Shown here piece after piece: positions 18,349 to 26,815 of a stretch of DNA of 64,000 nt. The stretch spans positions 2,582,001 through 2,646,000 of the forward strand of contig NZ_CP127385.1 in NCBI RefSeq assembly GCF_030378205.1, written 5' to 3'. The DNA is from Bradyrhizobium sp. NP1. GTDB lineage: Bacteria; Pseudomonadota; Alphaproteobacteria; Rhizobiales; Xanthobacteraceae. A program made the translations under genes and the position numbers. The stretch's first letter is position 1. Every line of letters begins with the position of its first letter. Under the pieces are notes generated by a model. The model was not told where the DNA came from, ran no database searches, and was given only the letters and a program-made list of their open reading frames with translations.

Positions 18349-18571
18349 CAAGCCGCGATAGGTCCGATTTGAAACCGATGACGGTTCCGGACTCAAGACC
18401 TCGGAAACTTCGCGGCTTTTTCGCGCAGTGGCTTGCGCGCTTCTGAGGCAAGAATACTACAGTCGTGGCGCAATTGTGGGTTTAATCGCGCCGTTGCTTG
18501 ACTGTTCTCGGGCGGTGCAATTATGGCTTCACAAGGGCAACTTACCGGGTTTGTCGAACGTGAAACTCTCA

Positions 18572-19168
18572 ATGATCCGATTGGTCGCGGCGTTTGCTCT
18601 GTCGACCGCCATTTGTCTGCCGAGCCAGGCGAACACGCCGGTGGCACCCGGCGCGTCGCGGGCGCCGAAGGTGTTCCTGCTGCGCGGCTTCATGAACATT
18701 TTCTCGCTCGGCATGGACCAGCTTGCCTATGAGCTCCAGCAAAAGGGCATCAGGGCCGACGTGTCCAACCACGCGTCGTGGTCGTCGGTGGCCAGCGAAG
18801 CGGCGGCGGAGTGCAAATCGGGCAAGATTGGCTCGGTCATCCTGGTCGGCCATTCGCTGGGCGCCGGCGCGGCTGTCGACGCGGCCCGTCAGCTTCAGCA
18901 GGACGGCGTGCGCGTCGCGCTGGTGGTGACGCTCGACCCGGTTTCCACCACCCACGCTCCCAGCAACGTGGCGCGGCTGGAGAACTACTACCTCTCCAAC
19001 GGTGTCGGCGCGGCCGTGCAGAAGGACGCGGGCTTCCACGGCAAGCTGCAGAACATCGACCTCGCCAACCGGCCGGACGCCGGTCACGTGGCGGTGTCGC
19101 GGTTGCCCGACATCCACAAGCGCATCATCGCGCAAATCTCGGCGGCTTCAGGGATTTCCTGCCGCTGA
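18572..19168 (+). CDS. Secreted alpha/beta-hydrolase (small lipase-like)
   Basis: This ~198-residue exported hydrolase has a Sec signal peptide (MIRLVAAFALSTAICLPSQA) and the nucleophile elbow GHSLG, preceded by the strand VILVGHS, so the catalytic Ser is intact; the rest of the triad is likely in DPVSTTHAP and AGHVAVS. An in-frame GTG at 18560 is an equally possible start. It is smaller than usual for the fold, so it may act on small esters. It lies 18 nt upstream of the methyltransferase gene and probably heads a three-gene operon with it and the FMO. Substrate unknown. Confidence 0.78.
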   Translation: MIRLVAAFALSTAICLPSQANTPVAPGASRAPKVFLLRGFMNIFSLGMDQLAYELQQKGIRADVSNHASWSSVASEAAAECKSGKIGSVILVGHSLGAGAAVDAARQLQQDGVRVALVVTLDPVSTTHAPSNVARLENYYLSNGVGAAVQKDAGFHGKLQNIDLANRPDAGHVAVSRLPDIHKRIIAQISAASGISCR

Positions 19169-19186
19169 ACAACGATCGGGGGTGAC

Positions 19187-19765
19187 GTGACCCCTCATAT
19201 CGCAAGGCTCGTGTTTATTGTCGCCATCCTGGCATGGGGAGCGATTCGCTTCCCCTACCAGATGCGGAAGGTGCCGGTCGCGCGAGCCGATCGCGGCTGG
19301 CCCGAAAAGCTCCGCATGACCGCCGCGGCGCTCGGAATCGGGCTGATTCCGGTCGGCTATACCGTGAGCGGGTTCCCCCGCGGCGCCGATTTCGCCTTCA
19401 GGCCAGAGCTTGCCTGGATCGGGGCGGCGGTCTTTGCGCTTTCGCTCGCGCTGTTCTATAGCGCCCATCGTGACCTCGGGCGGAATTTCTCCAACAGCCT
19501 CGTGGTCCGCCAGGGCCACACGCTGGTGACGTCAGGCATCTACGCCCATATCCGGCACCCGATGTATGCAGGGTTCTGGCTCTGGGCGGTCGCGCAGGCG
19601 CTGCTGCTGCAGAACTGGTTCGTCGGCCTTGCCGGCTTTGTCGGATTCGGCATCCTGTTTTTCGGCCGGATCGAGCAGGAAGAGAAGCTGATGCGTGAGA
19701 CCTTCGGCGAGGACTATGAGCGTTTCGCGCGGCGCACCAGCCGCCTCGTGCCGTGGATCTATTGA
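19187..19765 (+). CDS. Isoprenylcysteine carboxyl methyltransferase (ICMT)-like membrane methyltransferase
   Basis: This 192-residue integral membrane protein belongs to the ICMT/phospholipid methyltransferase family. Four or five hydrophobic segments are visible and the family signature IRHPMYAGF (about residue 122) and the C-terminal acidic ExEEKLMRETFGEDYERF helix are intact; these bind SAM in relatives. Such bacterial proteins methylate small lipid-like or isoprenoid acids; the substrate here is unknown. Start is GTG at 19187 with GGGGGTGA upstream. Its TGA shares a base with the ATG of the next gene (TGATG), so the FMO is translationally coupled to it. Confidence 0.85.
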   Translation: MTPHIARLVFIVAILAWGAIRFPYQMRKVPVARADRGWPEKLRMTAAALGIGLIPVGYTVSGFPRGADFAFRPELAWIGAAVFALSLALFYSAHRDLGRNFSNSLVVRQGHTLVTSGIYAHIRHPMYAGFWLWAVAQALLLQNWFVGLAGFVGFGILFFGRIEQEEKLMRETFGEDYERFARRTSRLVPWIY

Positions 19766-21117
19766 TGCCGGCTGCTTCTCCCTCATCATCGCGGCGCGTC
19801 TGTGTCATCGGTGCGGGCCCGTGCGGGCTCACCACCGTCAAGAACCTGCTCGCGGCCGGCATCGACGACTGCGTCTGCTACGAGGAAGCTTCCGCGATCG
19901 GCGGCAACTGGGTCTATGACGCCGCGCCACAGCGGCGCAGCGTCTACTACGCGACCAAGCTGATCTCGTCGAAGCGCCTTTCCGAGTTCGAAGATTTTCC
20001 GATGCCGGGCGATTACCCGGATTTCCCATCGCACCGGCAGATGCTCGACTATTTCACGGCCTACGCCGATCATTTCGGCCTGCTGGCGAACATCGCGCTG
20101 AACACGCGGGTCGAGAGCGCGAAGCGCCTTGCCGACGGCAAATGGTCGGTGGCGACGCGCGGGCCGCAGGGCGAGCGCCTCGAGACGTTCGATCATCTCA
20201 TCATCTGTTCCGGCCATCACCGCGAGCCGCTGATCCCCGACTATCCCGGCACGTTCTCCGGCCGCGTGCTGCACTCGCGCGAATACAAGCGCCCCGAGCC
20301 GTTCGAGAACCAGCGCGTGCTCGTCGTCGGCGGCGGCAATTCGGCCTGCGACATCGCGGTCGATGTCGGGCGCGTCGCGGCCGCCACCACGATCAGCCTG
20401 CGCGAGGGCTATTACATCCTGCCCAAGGTGATGTTCGGCCGCCCGGTCGACCAGCTCTATGCCAAGCTCAGGCAGCGCCTGCATCTGCCGAAATTCCTGG
20501 TCGAACCGATCGTCAAGGCGATCGTCAGCCTCGAGGTCGGGCCGTGGCGGAAATACGGGCTGCAGAAGCCGGAAGGCAGCCCGACCTCGATGCATCCGAC
20601 GCTCAACACCGCGATCCTGATCGCGCTGCGCGACGGCGCGGTGTGCCCGCGCCCCGGCATCGCGCGCTTCGAGGGCGAGCGCGTTCATTTCGTCGACGGC
20701 TCGGTCGAGACCTTCGACACGCTGATCTGGGCGACCGGCTACCGCTTCGGCTATCCGTTCCTGGACGAGGCGGTGCTGGGGGCGGAGTTCATCCGCGCGC
20801 CGCAGCTCTATCTCAGCATGATGCACCCGCGGCTCGACAATTTGTTCTTCATCGGGCTGTTCCAGCCGATCGGCTGCATCTGGCGGCTTGCCGACTACCA
20901 GGCGCGGATCGCGGCCCTTCAGGTCAAGGGCGTCCTAAAGCGCCCTCCAGACATGGCCGCGCGCATCGCCAGGGAAGCGGCCTCGCGGCGGCGTCGCTTC
21001 GGCACCGCGCCGCGGCATCTGATCGAGGTCGACTATCACGATTTCCGCAACGCCCTGCGCCGCGAGCTTGGCGATTATGCCGAGGCCGCGAAGGTGCGTC
21101 AGCGCTCGGCCGCGTAG
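19765..21117 (+). CDS. Flavin-containing monooxygenase (FMO)
   Basis: This 450-residue class B flavoprotein uses FAD and NADPH to insert oxygen into N, S or ketone substrates. The FAD motif GAGPCGLTTVKN (residues ~12-23), the second Rossmann motif GGGNSACDIAV, and the FMO/BVMO fingerprint FSGRVLHSREYKRPEPF are present. Tyr at the end of the fingerprint, in place of the Trp of classical Baeyer-Villiger enzymes, favours an FMO-type N- or S-oxygenase. It overlaps the methyltransferase stop by one base. Its own stop codon and that of the convergent enoyl-CoA hydratase lie in one palindrome, TAGCGCGCTA (21115-21124). Confidence 0.88.
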   Translation: MPAASPSSSRRVCVIGAGPCGLTTVKNLLAAGIDDCVCYEEASAIGGNWVYDAAPQRRSVYYATKLISSKRLSEFEDFPMPGDYPDFPSHRQMLDYFTAYADHFGLLANIALNTRVESAKRLADGKWSVATRGPQGERLETFDHLIICSGHHREPLIPDYPGTFSGRVLHSREYKRPEPFENQRVLVVGGGNSACDIAVDVGRVAAATTISLREGYYILPKVMFGRPVDQLYAKLRQRLHLPKFLVEPIVKAIVSLEVGPWRKYGLQKPEGSPTSMHPTLNTAILIALRDGAVCPRPGIARFEGERVHFVDGSVETFDTLIWATGYRFGYPFLDEAVLGAEFIRAPQLYLSMMHPRLDNLFFIGLFQPIGCIWRLADYQARIAALQVKGVLKRPPDMAARIAREAASRRRRFGTAPRHLIEVDYHDFRNALRRELGDYAEAAKVRQRSAA

Positions 21118-21121
21118 CGCG

Positions 21122-21943
21122 CTATTTCCCGGTAAAGCGCGGCTTGCGCTTGTCCATGAAGGCGCGGCGGCCTTCGCGAAAATCCTCACTGTCCATGCAG
21201 GCGGCGCCGGTCTGTCTGATCGCCTCCATGTCGCGCCCGGCCGGGTCCTTCAGCACTTGCGCGATGGTGATCTTGGCGGCCTTGACGGCGAGCGGCGCGT
21301 TCTCGGAGATCGTGCGCGCGATCGCGACCGTCGCATTCCACCATTCGTCGTTCGCGATGACGCGATCGACCAGGCCGATCCGCAGCGCCTCCGCTGAATC
21401 GAGCCGCATGCCCGTATACATGATGAGCCGCGCCCAGGACGGGCCGACCAGCGACACCAGGTGGCGCAGGCCGTCATAGCCATAGGCGATGCCGAGCTTT
21501 GCCGCGGGTATGCCGAACTGGCTCGCCTCCGCAGCGATGCGGATGTCGCAGAGCATCGCGACCTGCATGCCGCCGCCGAGACAGAAGCCGCGGATGGCAG
21601 CGATCGTCGGTTTCGGATAGTCCGCCAGCAGCGCGCGCTGTGCGGCGCTGCGTTTCGAGTATTCCTCCGAGGCCGCCGCGTTGTGGCGGGTCTTTTCGAA
21701 CTGGCTGATGTCGGCGCCGGAGACGAACGCCTTCTCTCCCGCGCCGCGCAGGATCACGACGCGCACGGCGTCGTCGTCGCGCAGGCCGGTCAGCGCCTGG
21801 CCAAGGCCCTCCCACATGTCGAGCGACATGGCGTTGCGCTTGTCGGGATTGTTGAAGGTGATGATGCCGATGCCTTCGTCGACGTGCTTGAGGATCTTGC
21901 CGTCGGCGAAGGATTTCTCATTGTCGTTGGGCACGTCTAACAT
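21122..21943 (-). CDS. Enoyl-CoA hydratase/isomerase family protein
   Basis: This 273-residue crotonase-fold enzyme acts on a CoA thioester. The oxyanion-hole stretches AFVSGADISQF and IRGFCLGGGMQVA are conserved. One catalytic Glu position of classical hydratases is not evident: the segment after LGGGMQ reads VAMLCDIRIA with no Glu, and PAAKLGIAYGY follows, so isomerase, racemase or lyase activity is also possible. I chose the ATG at 21943 over 21982, giving the start MLDVPNDNEK. It converges with the FMO gene and has no operon partner. Confidence 0.85.
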   Translation of the reverse strand: MLDVPNDNEKSFADGKILKHVDEGIGIITFNNPDKRNAMSLDMWEGLGQALTGLRDDDAVRVVILRGAGEKAFVSGADISQFEKTRHNAAASEEYSKRSAAQRALLADYPKPTIAAIRGFCLGGGMQVAMLCDIRIAAEASQFGIPAAKLGIAYGYDGLRHLVSLVGPSWARLIMYTGMRLDSAEALRIGLVDRVIANDEWWNATVAIARTISENAPLAVKAAKITIAQVLKDPAGRDMEAIRQTGAACMDSEDFREGRRAFMDKRKPRFTGK

Positions 21944-21982
21944 CGGGCGGGCTTTCGCTTGGATAGTGTGCCCGCCACTCAA

Positions 21983-23311
21983 TCACTGCGCCAGATGCGC
22001 CGTCAATGGATGGTTGGCGGCCTGGCTGAAGAACGCCGCCTCCTCAGCGGTCGCCTCCAAGAGCTGCTCGTCCTGGTCGTAGATGTCGTTGCGGAACTGC
22101 ACGGTCTGGTCCCGCGTCATCCACGCCGTCAGGTAGATCCAGGCGACCGGAACCTTCTGCGGCAGCGCGATCTCCTGGTGCTGGCCGGTGGCGATCGCCG
22201 CGTCGATCGCGGCGCGATTCCATTTTGCCAGCTCCGCCGACAACAGCCATGCCGCCAGGTCGCGCACATTGTCGACGCGCGAGCAGCCATGAGAGTCGAA
22301 GCGGTAGTCGTCGTTGAACAGGCTCCGCTGGTTGGTGTCGTGCATGTAGACCGAATAGGAATTCGGCATGTCGATCTTGACCGCGCCAAGCGCGTTCCAG
22401 GCGCCGTTCTGCTGGCGTACCGTGAAGTTCGGCGTGTGCGCACCGGACCAGTCCACCGCGTGCGAGTCGATCGGGTTGTCGTGCGCGTCGAGCACTTCCA
22501 TGTGCATGCGCGACAGGTAGGTGGGGTCCTTGCGCATATGCGCGGAGATCTCGCTTTTCGCGATCGAGGACGGCACCGTCCAGGTCGGGTTGAGCACGAC
22601 GCCGGTGATCTGCGCCGTCAGCGTCGGCGAGGGCTTCTCGGTCTTGCCGACGATGACACGATAGCGCCGCACCACGACGTCGTTCTCGACCGCCTCGGCG
22701 AAAGTTGCGGGGATGTTGACCACGACATAGCGCGGGCCGAAGGTGAAGTTCATGTTCTCCAGCCGATCGAGCGAGGCCTCGAGCTGGCGGATGCGCTTCT
22801 GCACCGGGACGTTCATGGCCGCGATCGTGCGCGGGGTCATGGTGCCGGTCGGCGCCAATCCATGGCGGGCCTGGAAACGCTTCACCGCTTCGGTCAGGGC
22901 ATCGTCGAACGCGCCGCTCGCCTTCTCGGCGGCGAGGTCGCCGGAGATGATCAGGCGCGTGCGCAACAGCTCGTCATTCGCGCCCGCCGTGCCGGCCGCG
23001 AATTTCGCATCAGGCGGGATCATCGGCCAGCCGCCGCGCACCGCGAGATCGGAATAGCTCAGCGCCGCTTCCTTGATCCGCTGCGCGGTGCCTTCGTCAT
23101 AGGTCGGCTCGCGCGACAGCGCCAGCGCCGCGGCCGAGCGCTGCTCCGGGGTCGATGCGGGTGCTTTCGGCGCCGTCGGGTGCGCAGGTCCGGCGCCTGC
23201 GGCCGGCTTTGCCGCGGCGGGTACGGCCGAAGCAGGGGCGGGGGCGCCCTGGCCGAACGCCGGCGCGCTCGCGAGCGCCGCGGCAACGGCAAGGATCAGG
23301 CTGGTTCGCAT
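21983..23311 (-). CDS. L,D-transpeptidase (YkuD family), exported
   Basis: This 442-residue periplasmic protein crosslinks peptidoglycan by L,D-transpeptidation. It has a signal peptide (MRTSLILAVAAALASAPAFG), an Ala/Pro-rich linker to about residue 60, a peptidoglycan-binding-like domain (KRFQARHGLAPTGTMTPRTI, about residue 155) and a C-terminal YkuD domain with the Cys motif HDTNQRSLFNDD ... DSHGCSRVDNV; the HGCxR Cys is the nucleophile. The architecture matches the large YcbB/LdtD class. The ATG at 23311 has AAGGTG upstream. Gap to the enoyl-CoA hydratase is 39 nt, so cotranscription is possible but functionally unclear. Confidence 0.9.
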   Translation of the reverse strand: MRTSLILAVAAALASAPAFGQGAPAPASAVPAAAKPAAGAGPAHPTAPKAPASTPEQRSAAALALSREPTYDEGTAQRIKEAALSYSDLAVRGGWPMIPPDAKFAAGTAGANDELLRTRLIISGDLAAEKASGAFDDALTEAVKRFQARHGLAPTGTMTPRTIAAMNVPVQKRIRQLEASLDRLENMNFTFGPRYVVVNIPATFAEAVENDVVVRRYRVIVGKTEKPSPTLTAQITGVVLNPTWTVPSSIAKSEISAHMRKDPTYLSRMHMEVLDAHDNPIDSHAVDWSGAHTPNFTVRQQNGAWNALGAVKIDMPNSYSVYMHDTNQRSLFNDDYRFDSHGCSRVDNVRDLAAWLLSAELAKWNRAAIDAAIATGQHQEIALPQKVPVAWIYLTAWMTRDQTVQFRNDIYDQDEQLLEATAEEAAFFSQAANHPLTAHLAQ

Positions 23312-23561
23312 GGCAATCACCTTGGAAGAACTGGCGCAGGAAAGGCGGGCGCAGGAGGAAAGAGGGCGGGCGGAAAGCGTTTCGGGTCAGGTTAATCCAT
23401 CAAGTCTTGCGTTTTGATTGGGCCGACAATGCGGCTGTTGCGTTGCCGCACAGTGCCGGGATTGGCCTTTTGCGCTGTCTTTGCTATGTCGCCGCAGCAA
23501 GCAGGTTGGTTCGCGAGACGTCCAGCCAAAGCCAACCAGAACAAGAGGTCCGGAGGCCCCC

Positions 23562-24542
23562 ATGCTGTTGACGCGCCGGCAGACCATGATCGCACTTTCC
23601 ACGGGGCTCGCCTCGCTGGCCGCGCCGGCGAGGGCCGATGCTTCCTATCCCGGCCGCATCATCAAGATCATCGTGCCCTATCCGGCCGGCGGCACCACCG
23701 ACTTCCTGGGCCGGCTGGTCGCCGAGCAGCTCAAGAACGGGCTTAGCGCCACCGTGATCGTGGAGAACAAGCCGGGCGCCGGCACCACGCTGGGCGCCGA
23801 GCAGGTGGCGAAGTCCGAGCCCGATGGCTACACGCTGTTGATGGCGACCTCGACGACGCTGGCCATCAACAAGACGCTGTACAGAAAGCTGCCTTACGAT
23901 CCGGTGAAGGATTTCGCGCCGATCGCGCTGGTGGCCGCGGTGCCGTTCGCGCTGATCGTCAATCCAGATGTCCCGGCGAAGACGCTCGCCGAGTTCGTCG
24001 CCTATGCCAAGGCCAATCCGGGCCTCGCCTATGGCTCGGCGGGCAATGGCAGCCCGCAGCATCTCGGCGCCGAGATGCTCAAGAGCGCCGCCGGCATCGA
24101 CATCCGCCACGTGCCCTATCGCGGCAGCGTGCCGGCGATGCTCGACGTGATGGCGGGACACATTCCCTTCATGATGGTCGACCTGCAGCCGGCGCTGCAG
24201 CAGATTCGCGAGGGCAAGGTGCGGGTGCTGGGCGTGACCACGCCCAAGCGCGTCGCCGCGGCGCCCGACGTGCCGACGCTCGCCGAAGGCGGGCTTGCGG
24301 GTTTCGAGCTGGTCGCCTGGCAGGGCGTGGTCGCTCCCGCGGCCACGCCGCGGCCGATCATCGATCAGCTCGCGGGACAGATCGACAAGCTGCTCGCCGA
24401 TCCCGCAACGCGCGACAAGCTGACCACGATCGCGCTCGAGCCGCTGCCGGGTTCGACGCCGGACAGTTTTGCCGCCTACCTGAAGAGCGAAGTCGATCGC
24501 TGGGCGGTGATCGTGAAGAATTCGGGCGCCGAGCCGGAGTAG
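23562..24542 (+). CDS. Bug-family tripartite tricarboxylate receptor protein
   Basis: This 326-residue periplasmic binding protein of the Bug (TctC) family captures carboxylates. Residues 1-26 form a signal with RRQTM suggesting Tat export; the mature protein starts YPGRIIKIIVPYPAGGTTD and has the Bug pocket segments GAGTTLGAEQVAKSEPDGYT and VPYRGSVPAMLDVMAGH. No membrane partners TctA/TctB are nearby, so it is an orphan receptor, as in most Bradyrhizobium and Bordetella Bug genes. The ATG at 23562 has CGGAGG 6 nt upstream; the longer frame to 23418 lacks a signal. Confidence 0.92.
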   Translation: MLLTRRQTMIALSTGLASLAAPARADASYPGRIIKIIVPYPAGGTTDFLGRLVAEQLKNGLSATVIVENKPGAGTTLGAEQVAKSEPDGYTLLMATSTTLAINKTLYRKLPYDPVKDFAPIALVAAVPFALIVNPDVPAKTLAEFVAYAKANPGLAYGSAGNGSPQHLGAEMLKSAAGIDIRHVPYRGSVPAMLDVMAGHIPFMMVDLQPALQQIREGKVRVLGVTTPKRVAAAPDVPTLAEGGLAGFELVAWQGVVAPAATPRPIIDQLAGQIDKLLADPATRDKLTTIALEPLPGSTPDSFAAYLKSEVDRWAVIVKNSGAEPE

Positions 24543-24571
24543 CCGCGAACGAGGTTCGGTCAAGCGCGCCG

Positions 24572-24618
24572 GCGCGGTCGTATCGTCGCCTGCGCGATCA
24601 TATCGTCGCCGGCGCGAT
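24572..24618. repeat. Tandem repeat, 20-bp unit
   Basis: Two near-identical 20-bp units (24572-24591 and 24592-24611, core TATCGTCGCC) and a third partial start (24612-24618) lie behind the Bug receptor gene and run into the terminator hairpin. No function is evident. Confidence 0.6.
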
Positions 24619-24637
24619 GGCACCGCGGCCATCGCGC
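24612..24637. terminator. Hairpin between convergent genes
   Basis: GCGCGATGG (24612-24620) pairs perfectly with CCATCGCGC (24629-24637) across an 8-nt loop. It lies between the ends of the Bug receptor and the XRE gene, which face each other, so it may end both transcripts. The same arms recur at 59122-59160. Confidence 0.6.
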
Positions 24638-24697
24638 ACAGGCCTGAAGGCAACGTCTCGGCCCCGCGCGGGTCGCGCTGCCTTGACGCTGCGAGTC

Positions 24698-25093
24698 TCA
24701 GTCCTCGTTGGCGGCAATCGATTCCATCAAGGAGACGAGCTGACGCTGCACCGTCTGGTCCTTGATCTTGCTGTAGGCGCGCAACAACCGCAGGCTGAAA
24801 GCGCTGTCGAGGAACAGCAGGCTTTCGACCTCGCGCGCCTTGGCATCGCCGTCATAGAAGAAGGTGACGGGCACATCGAGCGCGGCGGCGATCTGCTGCA
24901 GGCGTGCGGCGCCGACGCGATTGACGCCCTTCTCGTACTTCTGAACCTGCTGGAAGCTGACGCCCAGCTTTTCGCCGAGCTCCGCCTGGGAGATCTTCTG
25001 CTCGACGCGCCGCAGCCTGATCCGCTTCCCAAGCTCAATGTCGGGTTTGCCGGCACTGCGCTGCTTCATTCTCTTCGCCGCTGATTTGTTCAT
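24698..25093 (-). CDS. XRE-family transcriptional regulator
   Basis: This 131-residue protein has a Cro/C1-type helix-turn-helix in residues ~20-80 (LGKRIRLRRVEQKISQAELG, SFQQVQKYEKGVNRVGAARL). The C-terminal ~45 residues are helical and lack a known ligand domain. Similar short HTH proteins are common in rhizobia as regulators of unknown target. It faces the Bug receptor gene and its upstream gap contains an ATGGG/CCCAT inverted pair (25130-25134, 25145-25149) that might be an autoregulatory site. Basic N-terminal tail KRMKQRSAGK. Confidence 0.88.
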   Translation of the reverse strand: MNKSAAKRMKQRSAGKPDIELGKRIRLRRVEQKISQAELGEKLGVSFQQVQKYEKGVNRVGAARLQQIAAALDVPVTFFYDGDAKAREVESLLFLDSAFSLRLLRAYSKIKDQTVQRQLVSLMESIAANED

Positions 25094-25653
25094 TCTGCTC
25101 TACCGTCCTTCCGTCGAGAATCCCCAAACATGGGCAGGGGCTCACCCATATACACTGCTTTGAATTGACGTGGATGGACGCGTTCGTCCTTGAGCCACGA
25201 CTGCTTTGCTGATCTGCACGCCGGCGACGAACGCGGAAAATCGTTGTTGCCTTCCCGCTCGGCGACGTCGTCGGGGCGACCTGACGATATTTGCCTGGGC
25301 GGCGCATCCCTTCCGCAGGGTACGTGCAAACCCTAGGCGCTGAACTTGGCAGAATATCGCGGCATCCACAACCTCGGCGGGTCATCGCTCAACGCGCGAT
25401 ATTTGAAACGGTATTCCCGGACTGGGTGCAGGCGACGCCGCGCAGCGCGGTTCTGCGGCCAGAGGTATCTAATAACCATCGAGGACAAAGTGTTGCCCCG
25501 CGCCGGAAAAATGAAAGGGGGGGCGGCGTGTTCCATTCGCGTTGCCGATGCCTGATAAAGCATCGCGCGCTGGACAATTCCGGAAAGGTGCCCGACGATT
25601 GTCCCACACACGGCAGGGGCACGTCCCTGTCTCAGACGACGGAAAGTGGGCCG
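25094..25653. other. Non-coding stretch of 560 nt
   Basis: No convincing gene is visible here. Frames are open in places but without family matches, good ribosome sites or consistent third-position GC. Besides the ATGGG/CCCAT pair noted with the XRE gene, I see a run of seven to eight Gs near 25518, and nothing else that I can name. Confidence 0.5.
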
Positions 25654-25917
25654 GTGGGGAATTCAGACGAACGGGTATTTTCGGTTCTTGCCACGCTTGA
25701 GGAATGTCGAGCGGCGCTTCTTGCCGCCGATTGCAGGGAAACGGCGCAGCTTGTGGCGGTGGCGATTCTGGATATCAGGACGCGGCTCGGCGGCATTACC
25801 GATGCCGAGCTGAAGGCGTTGTGCGAGGAGATGGCATCGGCCGAAGTCGCAAATAGCGATGCCGCCGACAACGGAATAGCGCCGCGCCGCCGTCCATTGT
25901 TGCGAATCGTCAAATAG
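25654..25917 (+). CDS. Small hypothetical protein
   Basis: I do not recognise this gene. The 87 residues from the GTG at 25654 form a mostly helical protein (VFSVLATLEECRAALLAADC, then ETAQLVAVAILDIRTRLGGI, then DAELKALCEEMA) with a basic tail RRRPLLRIVK. The helical part has a sensible amino-acid mix and coding-like third-position GC, while the longer open frame upstream does not. GGAAAG lies about 10 nt upstream of the GTG. It resembles in style the short regulatory/hypothetical proteins of Bradyrhizobium. Neighbours give no clue. Confidence 0.5.
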   Translation: MGNSDERVFSVLATLEECRAALLAADCRETAQLVAVAILDIRTRLGGITDAELKALCEEMASAEVANSDAADNGIAPRRRPLLRIVK

Positions 25918-26068
25918 GCGAGAGCTCTTCGCGATCGTCCGACGGCGCGGCAGGGGCGGCGGCGATGCCGCATTTGTGAAAGAGAAAATCCGGCATCATC
26001 GCTATGGGTGAGCGGAGAGAAACGGCCGCGCCTGCCGCGCCGCCGTCCAGACCGGGCCTTGGAGTTGC

Positions 26069-26803
26069 ATGATTCAGACCGTATCGATCCCGGCAGCCTT
26101 CGTCGCCGGGCTGATCAGCTTCCTCTCGCCCTGTGTGCTGCCGCTGGTGCCGCCCTACCTGATCTACCTGACCGGCGCGACCATCGAGCACGTCGCCAAT
26201 GAGGAGACGATGGCGGCGTCGAGGCGCGCCGTCATGACCTCGGCGGCGCTGTTCGTCGCCGGATTCTCCACGGTGTTCGTGATGCTCGGGGCCAGCGCCT
26301 CGCTGATCGGCGGGCTGATCCGCGCCTGGTCGGCGGAGCTGTCGATCGTGGCCGGCATCGTCATCGTCGTGATGGGGCTGCACTTCCTCGGGCTCACGCG
26401 GATCGCGCTTCTGATGCGCGAGGGGCGGCTGGCGATCCCCAAGCCCGTCGGGCTGTGGGGCGCCTATGTCATGGGCCTTGCCTTCGCGTTCGGCTGGACG
26501 CCCTGCATCGGCCCGATCCTCGCCGCCATCCTGTCGATCGCCGCGGCGGAAGCCACCGTGGTGAAGGGCGCGGGGCTGCTTGCGGTCTATTCCGCGGGGC
26601 TTGGGATCCCCTTCCTGGTCGCGGCCTTCATGGTCGAGCAGTTCTCGGCGCTGTTCTCGCGGATGAAGCGGCACCTCGCCACCGTCGAGCGCGTGATGGG
26701 CGTGCTGATGGTCATCACCGGCGTCGGATTCCTCACCGGCGCGATCTCCGGCATGAGCATCTGGCTGCTCGAGACGTTTCCGGTGCTGCAGAGCTTCGGC
26801 TAG
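26069..26803 (+). CDS. ccdA: Cytochrome c biogenesis protein CcdA
   Basis: This 244-residue inner-membrane thiol transporter passes reducing power from cytoplasmic thioredoxin to the periplasm for cytochrome c maturation or disulphide reduction. Six hydrophobic segments are seen. The redox cysteines are in FLSPCVLPLVPPYLIYL (helix 1) and FGWTPCIGPILAAI (helix 4), the two-fold pattern of CcdA. The ATG has TTGGAG upstream. It stands alone: no ccm genes or thioredoxin follow, and the next gene converges 12 nt away. Confidence 0.93.
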   Translation: MIQTVSIPAAFVAGLISFLSPCVLPLVPPYLIYLTGATIEHVANEETMAASRRAVMTSAALFVAGFSTVFVMLGASASLIGGLIRAWSAELSIVAGIVIVVMGLHFLGLTRIALLMREGRLAIPKPVGLWGAYVMGLAFAFGWTPCIGPILAAILSIAAAEATVVKGAGLLAVYSAGLGIPFLVAAFMVEQFSALFSRMKRHLATVERVMGVLMVITGVGFLTGAISGMSIWLLETFPVLQSFG

Positions 26804-26815
26804 CCGTCCACAGGA

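Noticed and set aside
25291..25653. N-terminal extension of the small hypothetical protein
   Set aside because: Basic and Gln/Cys-rich, without helix pattern; coding character starts only around 25654.
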